Shown piece by piece: positions 39,958-47,971 of a DNA stretch of 64,000 nt. The DNA is from Burkholderiales bacterium (GTDB taxonomy: Bacteria; Pseudomonadota; Gammaproteobacteria; Burkholderiales; Burkholderiaceae_C): contig JAIXTA010000141.1 of NCBI GenBank assembly GCA_027484405.1, positions 1 through 64,000 of the forward strand, in the 5' to 3' direction. The position numbers and the translations under genes are program-made. Below the pieces are notes generated by a model. That model was not told the origin of the DNA and did no database searches. It saw only the letters and a program-made list of their open reading frames with translations. Position 1 is the stretch's first letter; each line of letters begins with the position of its first letter.

Positions 39958-40145
39958 TGCGCTGCGGTTCGCCCGGGGCCGAGTGCCATACCGCCAAAGG
40001 CACCACACATCCTGCGGCGTGCGAGGCACTAGATTCCGGGCAGCGTGGCTGCGGCGCGCCGCGCCTCCACCGCCCGCCTGCGCCCCCCACCTCCCCGCCC
40101 TCTTCTGCACCCTGACATCCCCCGTCGCCCCACGGGCTTCAACCC

Positions 40146-40817
40146 ATGACTGCCAAGATCTTCGCCCCGATCCTTCTGACCCTGCTGACCCTGCTGAATC
40201 TGGCGGGCGCGGCGCTTGCACAGACCGCCGCCCCCAGCGCAGCCCAGCCCTTGGCCCCACCCGCTCCCCAAGCCGCGGCGCCAGCGGGGGCGCAGACATC
40301 CGCGCAAGCCCCCGCGGCCGCAAGGGCGCTGCCCGCGATGCGCGCTCCCGCCCCCGCGCCCCAGGCCACCGCGGCCCGGCTATGTACCCCCGCGCAGCAG
40401 GTGGCCTTTGCCTGCACCACGCGCGACCCCGCCGGGCAACTGGCCCTGTGCGCACCGGCTGCAGGCCGGCGCGGCGCACTGGCGCTGCGGTTTGCCGCGC
40501 CGCAGGCATCTGCACGTACCGTGCACAGCGCCAGGCCCGGGCAGCCGCTGGCGCAAGGCGGATTTGGCTTTGCAGCGAGCGAGACGCCGGGCAGCGCGCG
40601 GGTGGCGCTGCGCTTTGAGGGTCGGGCGGGCAATCAGATGCTGATCCACCAGCGCGTGGCGGGGCGCGAGATTGCCGGCTGGGTCAGCGTCGATGCCGAA
40701 GACGAGTGGCACTACGAGGCAGTGTGCGAGCAGGTGACGGTGATGGCGCTGCCGGCGCTGCGCGATCAGCTGGTCTGTGACCCGCACAATCAGCTCGGGG
40801 TCAATGCCTGCCCGTAG
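40146..40817 (+). CDS. secreted protein, distant paralogue of 37353..37910 product
   Basis: Signal peptide, Ala/Pro-rich linker, then RLCTPAQQVAFACTTRDPAGQLALCA...ALRF...ARVALRFEGRAGNQMLIHQ, mirroring SLCASGEKVVFTCKLKGKTASLCAS...YRF...ARIRFRNGDTDYILFDQ. Confidence 0.65.
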   Translation: MTAKIFAPILLTLLTLLNLAGAALAQTAAPSAAQPLAPPAPQAAAPAGAQTSAQAPAAARALPAMRAPAPAPQATAARLCTPAQQVAFACTTRDPAGQLALCAPAAGRRGALALRFAAPQASARTVHSARPGQPLAQGGFGFAASETPGSARVALRFEGRAGNQMLIHQRVAGREIAGWVSVDAEDEWHYEAVCEQVTVMALPALRDQLVCDPHNQLGVNACP

Positions 40818-41023
40818 TTTTTATGTCCGTTTTTGATATTTTGTATCTGAACCAATCGGCACTTTCCGCTTGTCTGTAGCGGATTCCGGTGAGATCTGCC
40901 TTCTCATTGTTTTTGGCCGAATTGGCGATCTCCTGCACGCTCTGAAGCGCGACGCCGGGGTGGCTGTGCGCCTGCCGGGCAGCCGCCGCGCTGCAACGCG
41001 GCCGCCGCCCGACCCCTCCGGAC

Positions 41024-41052
41024 TTGACGCCGCCGTCTTGGTGTATTACTGT
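41024..41052 (+). promoter_or_regulatory. putative sigma70 promoter of the gntR/ABC operon
   Basis: TTGACG (41024-41029), 17-nt spacer, TACTGT (41047-41052). Confidence 0.55.
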
Positions 41053-41062
41053 ACTAATACAC
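41041..41062. promoter_or_regulatory. GntR/YtrA-type operator palindrome
   Basis: gtgtatta ctgtac taatacac: perfect 8-bp arms, overlapping the putative -10. Confidence 0.75.
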
Positions 41063-41143
41063 AAGAGACGCAAGGCCATGAAGGCCCCTTGGCCCGGCGG
41101 CCAGTGCGTTGAAGCGCGGCTCGTGCCGCGGGGAGTGCAAGCC

Positions 41144-41326
41144 ATGACTTTCCTGACCACCTATTCATTGAGCTGGATCTGGCTGGGGACCGGCGTGGGC
41201 GCGGTGCTGGGCGCCAGCAGCTCATCGGACGGCGCCGGCGTGGCCGCCGGCATCGCAGTCGCCTTGGTGCTCGCCGCCGCGGCGCGCCACGCCCGCCGCC
41301 GCCGCAACAGCATCCGCGGGCGCTGA
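41144..41326 (+). CDS. 60-aa predicted membrane protein, first ORF of the gntR operon
   Basis: MTFLTTYSLSWIWLGTGVGAVLGASSSSDGAGVAAGIAVALVLAAAARHARRRRNSIRGR; between operator and gntR. Confidence 0.5.
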   Translation: MTFLTTYSLSWIWLGTGVGAVLGASSSSDGAGVAAGIAVALVLAAAARHARRRRNSIRGR

Positions 41327-41330
41327 TTCA

Positions 41331-41747
41331 ATGCCGCCCAGACCCGACACCTCGGCCGCCGCCCTGTTCAGCGTGAACACGGGCTCCAGCGAGCCGATCT
41401 ACCGCCAGCTGATGGACCAGGTGCGCCGCCTGATCGCCGCCGGCCAGCTGGCCGAAGGCGACAGCCTGCCCTCGGTGCGCGACGTGGCCGAGACCTTTGC
41501 CGTCAACCCCATGACCGTCTCCAAGGCCTACAGCCTGCTGGAGGCCGCCGGCGTGCTGGCGCGCCAGCGCGGCGTGGGCATGGTGGTGGCGCAGGGCACC
41601 CCCACCGCCCAGGCCATGGGCAGCCGCCTGAGCCTCTTGCAACCCACGCTGGAAAAGGCGGCACTGGAAGCCGCGCAACTCGAAATCCCGGCCGAAGAGG
41701 CACTGGCCCTCTTCACCAAACTGCTCAAGGAAGGACGCTCCGCATGA
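41331..41747 (+). CDS. GntR-family regulator, YtrA-like
   Basis: PIYRQLMDQVRRLIAAGQLAEGDSLPSVRDVAETFAVNPMTVSKAYSLLEAAGVLARQRGVGMVV; followed by ABC ATPase. Confidence 0.92.
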   Translation: MPPRPDTSAAALFSVNTGSSEPIYRQLMDQVRRLIAAGQLAEGDSLPSVRDVAETFAVNPMTVSKAYSLLEAAGVLARQRGVGMVVAQGTPTAQAMGSRLSLLQPTLEKAALEAAQLEIPAEEALALFTKLLKEGRSA

Positions 41748-42664
41748 CCGCGCCCCAAGCCATTTCAGGCAACCCCTTCGTGGTGTCTGCACCCGACCCC
41801 AGCCTGCCCCTGTCCATCCGCGGCATGAGCAAGGCCTATGAAGGCAAGGCCGTGCTGGATGCACTCGATCTCGATGTGCCCGCTGGCACGGTGCTGGGTC
41901 TGCTCGGCCGCAACGGCGCAGGCAAGAGCACGCTGATGGAATGCGCCCTCGGCCTGCGCGGCATGGAGCTGGGCCAGGCCCGGCTGTTCGGCGAGGACGC
42001 CATGCAGCTGACCGACGCCACCCGCGCTCGGCTGGGCTACGTGCCGCAGGACAGCGGCATCTTTGAGTGGATGACGGCCAGCCAGCTGCTCGAGTACTTC
42101 GCCAGCTTCTATCCGCGCTGGAACACGGCCAAGGTGGACATGCTGCTTGCGCGCTGGGGCATCGAGCGCAACAAGAGCATCAACAAGATGTCGGGCGGGC
42201 AGAAGCAACGCCTGTCCATCATCCGCGCCCTGGCGCCGGACCCGGAGCTGCTGGTGCTGGACGAACCCGTGGCTGCACTCGACCCCGCCGGGCGGCGCGA
42301 CTTCCTGCGCGAACTGGTGGACAGCGTGGAACGCGGCACCACCATCATCTTCTCCACGCACATCCTCACGGATCTGGAGCGCATTGCCATGGACGTGGCC
42401 TTCCTGCGCGAGGGCAAGATCTCCGTGCAGGCGCCGCTGGATGAGCTGATCGACCAGGCGCGCCGCGTCACCGGCCCGGCCAGCGTGCTCACGGGCAAGA
42501 TGCCGCGCGCGGTACTGGGCAGCCAGCGTCTGCCCGACGGCCAGCTCAGCGCCGTCGTGCGAGTGGACTCGCGCAGCGAAGCCGAACTCGCCAATCTGGT
42601 GCCGCAGGGCGTGCGCATCGACCGCGTCGGCCTGGAAGACCTGTTTGTGGAGCTGACGCAATGA
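41744..42664 (+). CDS. ABC transporter ATP-binding protein
   Basis: GLLGRNGAGKSTLMECALGL, MSGGQKQRLSIIRALA, LLVLDEPVAALDP. Confidence 0.94.
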   Translation: MTAPQAISGNPFVVSAPDPSLPLSIRGMSKAYEGKAVLDALDLDVPAGTVLGLLGRNGAGKSTLMECALGLRGMELGQARLFGEDAMQLTDATRARLGYVPQDSGIFEWMTASQLLEYFASFYPRWNTAKVDMLLARWGIERNKSINKMSGGQKQRLSIIRALAPDPELLVLDEPVAALDPAGRRDFLRELVDSVERGTTIIFSTHILTDLERIAMDVAFLREGKISVQAPLDELIDQARRVTGPASVLTGKMPRAVLGSQRLPDGQLSAVVRVDSRSEAELANLVPQGVRIDRVGLEDLFVELTQ

Positions 42665-44151
42665 GCGCCAACGTTCGCTCGGCCGCGCGCTTCGGCCGGC
42701 AGGAGTGGCTGGTGCTCAGGCAGGTGGGCACCCTGATGAGCCGCGGCTTCCGCTGGATTCTTTTGGCGGTGGTTGTTGTGTTCGGCTTGGTGGTGGGCGG
42801 CGCTGCCTACTGGTCGGGCGACACGCCGCTATGGCGCGCGGCACTCATCGGCCTTGTGCCGGCGGCGATTGTCGGGCTGCTTGCGATCGCCGTGGGCGTG
42901 CCGGCCACAGTGCAGCGCCAGCAGTCCAGCGTGGTGGCGTTCAATGCGCCAAGGCACCACCGGGTGCTCCAGCGGGTGCTGAGCCTGGCCTGGCTCGTCA
43001 CGATGGGCGTCATCTGCATCGGTGCGGCCTTGATGACGCTGATCAGCGCAAAGGCGGTCAGCCTCTCAGGCATGGCGCAGGGCATGAGCGTGGCCGCGCT
43101 GCTGGCCTTCCTGATGATGCTGAGCCTGCGCATGCAGCAGCTGTGGTTGTTCTGGCTCGTGTTCTGGTTGTTGCCGCGCCCGGTCCGGGACTTCGCAAGC
43201 GACCAATTGACCCTGCTGTACACGGCGCTTGGTACCTGGAGCCTGCTGGTCTTCGCAGGCCTGGCCTGGGGCCTGCACCGGGTGCTGCAATGGGCCTACT
43301 TTCGCGGCACGGCCTCGGACCGGGCCAGCTGCGCCAAGTCCTTCTATCTGCAGCAGCGCAACGGCAACAACATGACTGCCGTGCGTCCCACGGGCAACCG
43401 CCTGGCAGATCTGCTCAACATCGGTCTGGTGGGGCGCTGGAGCCTGGTCCGCAGCCGTCATTGGACGCCGACCGCACGACTCCGTCTGGCCATGGGACCG
43501 TCCTGGAGCCCATGGACCCTGCTTGCCTATGTGCCGGTACTGGCGCTGGCGATTGGGGTGATTCTCATCTGGACGGGGACGCAACCGCTTGCGCATGTGG
43601 ATAGCGCACCGGCCTTTTCCCAGGGCGTGTGGATCGGGATCATGGCGATGACCGCCAGCCTCGGAGGCAACTTCATGCTGACGCTGGGCGCCACCCGCAC
43701 GGAGCAGGGCCTGGCCATGCTGCTGCCCGGTGCACCGGCGCCGCAGCGGCGCGCTGCCTGGCTGTCCTCGCAGGCACTGCGCCTGGCGGCGGCCAACAGC
43801 GGTGTATTGATCGCCGTGAGCCTGCTCACTGGCTGGGCCCTGGGCGCACCTATCTGGGCGCTTCTTGTGTTGCTGCAAGTACTGCTGGCGGTGAATGTGA
43901 TTGACCTGATGGTCTCGCAACTGCCGCCGCGCCTGTTCGAGCAGCCCGGACGCGCATCCATGGCCTTGATCTTGATGAAGATCATGGCGGCCATGCTGAG
44001 CGTGGCGGTGTTCATGTCGTTGCGCGAGCGCCCAGACTGGAGCTGGCAGATTCTTGTGCTGTGGTGCGGAACGGCACTTCTGGCCACCTTGCTCCTGCGC
44101 GCGCGCCGTCTGCGCGGCGCGCCCGCGCTGCCCGTGGGGAACTTCGGGTAA
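42661..44151 (+). CDS. multi-pass membrane protein, presumed ABC permease partner
   Basis: Many hydrophobic segments; start overlaps ATPase stop (ATGA). Confidence 0.75.
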   Translation: MSANVRSAARFGRQEWLVLRQVGTLMSRGFRWILLAVVVVFGLVVGGAAYWSGDTPLWRAALIGLVPAAIVGLLAIAVGVPATVQRQQSSVVAFNAPRHHRVLQRVLSLAWLVTMGVICIGAALMTLISAKAVSLSGMAQGMSVAALLAFLMMLSLRMQQLWLFWLVFWLLPRPVRDFASDQLTLLYTALGTWSLLVFAGLAWGLHRVLQWAYFRGTASDRASCAKSFYLQQRNGNNMTAVRPTGNRLADLLNIGLVGRWSLVRSRHWTPTARLRLAMGPSWSPWTLLAYVPVLALAIGVILIWTGTQPLAHVDSAPAFSQGVWIGIMAMTASLGGNFMLTLGATRTEQGLAMLLPGAPAPQRRAAWLSSQALRLAAANSGVLIAVSLLTGWALGAPIWALLVLLQVLLAVNVIDLMVSQLPPRLFEQPGRASMALILMKIMAAMLSVAVFMSLRERPDWSWQILVLWCGTALLATLLLRARRLRGAPALPVGNFG

Positions 44152-44295
44152 GCCCTAGGTTCTGCGGCGCGTGACTGTTGGGGGCACGCAAGCGCGGTGC
44201 GAGCAGCAGTACGGCGCGGGGCAGGCCGCCACCTATCATCCGCAGCTTCGCAACCCGGCCCGCCACCCGCGGGCCGCGCTCATCGGAGCCCGAGC

Positions 44296-46326
44296 ATGAC
44301 CCTGCGCCGAGCCGCACTGACCCTTGCCCTGGCCACAGCGGGCACCCTGCCCGCGCTGGCCCAAACCGCCGCCACGCCTGCCGTGCCGGCCACACCAGCC
44401 ACCAGCGCCGCGGCCGTGATTGCGCCGAATGCCAATCTGCGCGCCGAGGGCATTCCGCCCATCCAGCGCACGATTGCCGAACGCGTGGCGGCCTACACCG
44501 ACTTCCGCGGCTACGCCTTCATGGGCTGGCACCCGAAGAACCGCAGCATGCTGGTGCGCCACCGCGGCGCCACCGACAATCTGCCGCAGGTCTATCTGCT
44601 CGACGGCCCCAGCGGCACCCTGACCAAGCTCACCGACTTTGCCGAATCGGTGCAGGGCGCCTCCTTCGAGCCCAAGGAAGGGCGCTATCTGGTGTACGGC
44701 CGCGACACGGGGGGCAATGAAGCCACCAAGGTCTACCGCATGGACCTGCCCAGCCGCGAGAGCACGCTGCTGTCCAACCCGGACGAACGCTCCACGGCCA
44801 TGTGGACCGAGAGGGGCGACCGCATCCTGATCAGCAGCGTGCCGCTGGATCGCACGGCCCAGGGCGGCACGCGCGCCCAGGTCACCACCACGATGACCTT
44901 CGTGAACCCGCTGAAGCCCGAGGAGAAGACCAAGCTGGCCGAGCTGCCCGGTGGCGGCTGGTTCGGCGGCCGCTTCTCGCCGGACGACAGCCGCCTGGCA
45001 CTGGTGCAGTACCGCACCAACTCCGACACCGAGCTCTTTTTGCTCGACGCCAAGACGGGTCAGCGCGAGCGCATCCTGCCTGCCGCCGGCCAACCGGCAG
45101 CCGGCTACTTCCCGGCCGCATGGAGCAAGGACGGCAAGCGACTGTTCCTGACCACCAACGCCGGCAGCGAGTTCAACGAACTCGCGGTCTACGACCTCGC
45201 CAGCAAGACCCTGACCTCGCTGACCAAGCACATCCCCTGGGATGTCTCTGGCGTGGATTTGTCCAGGGACGGCAAGCTGCTGATTGCCGAGATCAACAAC
45301 AACGGCCGCGACGAGATGCGCCTGTTCGATGCCGTCACCGGCAAGGAGCTGCCTGCGCCCAAGGTGCCCGCCGGCGCCATTGGCGGCACGAGCTGGCACG
45401 AGAGCCTGGGCGACGAGGTGGCCTTTTCGCTGAACTCGCCGCAGAGCCCGGGTGATGCCTACTCGCTCAATGTGAAGACCGGCGTGGTCACGCGCTGGAC
45501 CACCGCGTTTGCACCGGCCACGGTCGATCCGGGCAGCTTTGTCACGCCGCAGCTCATTCAATGGAAGAGCTTTGACGGCCGCATGATCTCCGGCTGGCTG
45601 TTTGCGCCGGATGCGAAGAAGTTCCCCGGCAAGCGCCCGGTCTTCGTGGACTTCCACGGCGGCCCCGAGGCCCAGAGCACGGTGCGCTTCATGGGCCGCT
45701 GGAATTACTACATCAACGAAATGGGCATTGCCGTGATCCTGCCCAACGTGCGCGGCTCCACCGGCTATGGCAAGAGCTTCGCGCAGCTGGACAACGGCTT
45801 CCTGCGCGAGGACAGCGTCAAGGACGGCGGCGCGCTGCTTGACTGGCTGGCCACCCAGCCCAACCTGGACGCAAAGCGCGTAGTGGTCAGCGGCGGCAGC
45901 TACGGCGGCTACATGAGCCTGGCCATGGCCACGAACTACAGCGAGCGCCTGCGCGGCGCCATCGACATCGTGGGCATCAGCCACTTTGTCACCTTCCTGA
46001 ACAACACCGAGAGCTACCGCCGCGATCTGCGCCGCGTGGAGTACGGCGATGAGCGCGACCCGAAGATGCGCGAGTTCCAGGAGAAGATTGCGCCGCTGAA
46101 CAACGCACAGCGCATCAAGGTGCCGCTGTTCGTGATCCACGGAAAGAACGACCCGCGCGTGCCCTACACCGAGGCCGAACAGATCGTGCAGAAGGTCCGC
46201 GCCAACGATGTGCCGGTCTGGTACCTGCTGGCCGACAACGAAGGCCACGGTTTTGCGCGGCGCGTCAACGCAGACTTCCAGTTCTACGCTACCGTCAAGT
46301 TCCTGGAGACTTATCTTCTGAACTGA
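44296..46326 (+). CDS. S9 family peptidase (prolyl oligopeptidase / acylaminoacyl peptidase-like), secreted
   Basis: Signal peptide MTLRRAALTLALATAGTLPALAQT; beta-propeller repeats; VVVSGGSYGGYMSLAMATNY, HGKNDPRVPYTEAEQIV, NEGHGF. Confidence 0.92.
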   Translation: MTLRRAALTLALATAGTLPALAQTAATPAVPATPATSAAAVIAPNANLRAEGIPPIQRTIAERVAAYTDFRGYAFMGWHPKNRSMLVRHRGATDNLPQVYLLDGPSGTLTKLTDFAESVQGASFEPKEGRYLVYGRDTGGNEATKVYRMDLPSRESTLLSNPDERSTAMWTERGDRILISSVPLDRTAQGGTRAQVTTTMTFVNPLKPEEKTKLAELPGGGWFGGRFSPDDSRLALVQYRTNSDTELFLLDAKTGQRERILPAAGQPAAGYFPAAWSKDGKRLFLTTNAGSEFNELAVYDLASKTLTSLTKHIPWDVSGVDLSRDGKLLIAEINNNGRDEMRLFDAVTGKELPAPKVPAGAIGGTSWHESLGDEVAFSLNSPQSPGDAYSLNVKTGVVTRWTTAFAPATVDPGSFVTPQLIQWKSFDGRMISGWLFAPDAKKFPGKRPVFVDFHGGPEAQSTVRFMGRWNYYINEMGIAVILPNVRGSTGYGKSFAQLDNGFLREDSVKDGGALLDWLATQPNLDAKRVVVSGGSYGGYMSLAMATNYSERLRGAIDIVGISHFVTFLNNTESYRRDLRRVEYGDERDPKMREFQEKIAPLNNAQRIKVPLFVIHGKNDPRVPYTEAEQIVQKVRANDVPVWYLLADNEGHGFARRVNADFQFYATVKFLETYLLN

Positions 46327-46327
46327 C

Positions 46328-47962
46328 ATGGCACAAGGCGCTGCGGCTTCCGACGTCTGGCTCGATGCACAAGCCAACTGGGAGGAGCTGCACGCCCGAC
46401 CCGAAGAAGTCAGTGAACGCGCGCACCGGCTCGTCACCTCTGTGCAAGGCGACGACCGGGCCTGGGGGCACCTGCTGATCGCCACGCGCGAGCAGCACTA
46501 CGGTGACGCGCGCGTGGCGCGCGTGCATCTGCGCCATGCCCATGAAGCCGCCCGGCATTCGGGCTCCGGTCGACTCCGCTGGCTGCTTGCCGCCGCGCAG
46601 GGCATGCAGGACGCCCTGGAGGGCGACGCCGCACTCGCCTTGCGAGGCGCACGGCAGCTCGAGGCCACCTGCAGCGAGCAGGCCATGCCCGAGGACCTGC
46701 TCCAAAGCCTGTACGTGCAGTACGCCGCCAGCCTGCGCCTGCAGGACATGGACGGGGCGTTCATGGCGCTGTTTGCAGCGCTCGACTGTGCCGAGCGCTT
46801 CCGCCAGCGACCCGAACGAGCCTGGCTCTTTCTCAAGCTGGCCGAACACGCGATTGATGCCGAGGACTGGCACTACGCGGGCGAATGCCTGCGCGAAAGC
46901 GAACTGGCACTACGTACCTTGGGCAACGACTGGCTGGCATCACGCCTCATTGCGCAGCAGGCGCTGCTCGGGGCGGCAATTGCTCCGCCCGAGCAGGCCC
47001 TGAGCGCCGTGCTCCAGGCAATGTCAGCCGACGCGCGACAGCCGCAGATGCTTCAACATCGCCTGGCGCTGTCTGCGGCCGATCTGCAGACCCGCCGCGG
47101 CGATTTCGAGAGCGCGCAGCAGACCCTGGTCGGAGCGCGCACGCTGGTGCCGATCGACCAGCCGAGGATCTACCAGATCCAGCGCGTCCATGAAAGCCGT
47201 CTGCAGCTCGCCATGGGCCGATTTGCCGAGGCGGCTCGCGGGCTGGAGGGGGCCTTGGCAGCCCTGCCTGACGAGGAGCTGCGCGCAGACCGCCACCTGT
47301 GCCGCTTGGCCATGGATGCAGCCCAGGCGCGGGCGGGCGAGGATGCCTATGCCAAGGCCTATGCCCACGCTGTGACCCACGGCACGCTCGTCGAGGGCTA
47401 TCAGCAGCGCTGCGCCGGACTGCGTCTGAGGATGCAGAAGGCACGCTTCGAGGTCGCGCGACGCCGCACCGAGCAGGACCAGGCGTTCGCCATGCAGCTG
47501 CAGATCCAGCAGCTTGCGCTGCGCGACCCCATCAGCGGCCTGTACACGCGGCGCCACCTTGTCCAGAGCCTGCCCGCGCTGCTCTCGCGGTGCTCCCGCA
47601 CGCAGACCCCGGTGGCGGTCGTGGCGCTGCGCTTCACGGACGCCGGAGGCGCCGAGTTCGTCGACGGCGCGATCGAGACGCGCCTGATCAATGCGCTGGC
47701 GATCGCGCTGGAGTCCCAATTGCGGGCATATGACTTCGGCTGCCGCTACGACGACGACATCGTGCTGGTCGTGCTCGAGCACTGCGACGCCAATCAGGCG
47801 CGCACAAGGCTGACCCATCTGAGCGAGCGCGCCCTGCCCATGCTCGACGGCACAGCCGTGCAATTGACGCTGGGCGTAGCGGACACACGCAGCACCGGTT
47901 ACGAACCCCAGACGCTCATCGATGCCGCATTGGGGGGCGCACTGGAATCCGCCCCCGGCTGA
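46328..47962 (+). CDS. helical-repeat (TPR-like) protein with degenerate GGDEF domain
   Basis: Alpha-helical repeats; LALRDPISGLYTRRHLVQSLPALL matches the GGDEF start, but active-site motif reads CRYDDDIVLVVLE instead of GGDEF. Confidence 0.72.
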   Translation: MAQGAAASDVWLDAQANWEELHARPEEVSERAHRLVTSVQGDDRAWGHLLIATREQHYGDARVARVHLRHAHEAARHSGSGRLRWLLAAAQGMQDALEGDAALALRGARQLEATCSEQAMPEDLLQSLYVQYAASLRLQDMDGAFMALFAALDCAERFRQRPERAWLFLKLAEHAIDAEDWHYAGECLRESELALRTLGNDWLASRLIAQQALLGAAIAPPEQALSAVLQAMSADARQPQMLQHRLALSAADLQTRRGDFESAQQTLVGARTLVPIDQPRIYQIQRVHESRLQLAMGRFAEAARGLEGALAALPDEELRADRHLCRLAMDAAQARAGEDAYAKAYAHAVTHGTLVEGYQQRCAGLRLRMQKARFEVARRRTEQDQAFAMQLQIQQLALRDPISGLYTRRHLVQSLPALLSRCSRTQTPVAVVALRFTDAGGAEFVDGAIETRLINALAIALESQLRAYDFGCRYDDDIVLVVLEHCDANQARTRLTHLSERALPMLDGTAVQLTLGVADTRSTGYEPQTLIDAALGGALESAPG

Positions 47963-47971
47963 GGGCGGCGA

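Noticed and set aside
39550-40515. 321-aa reverse-strand ORF
   Set aside because: Runs through two repeat units and a palindrome without conserved frame, then antisense to the 40146 gene.
44236-46485. 749-aa reverse-strand ORF
   Set aside because: Antisense shadow of the S9 peptidase, which has signal peptide and catalytic motifs.
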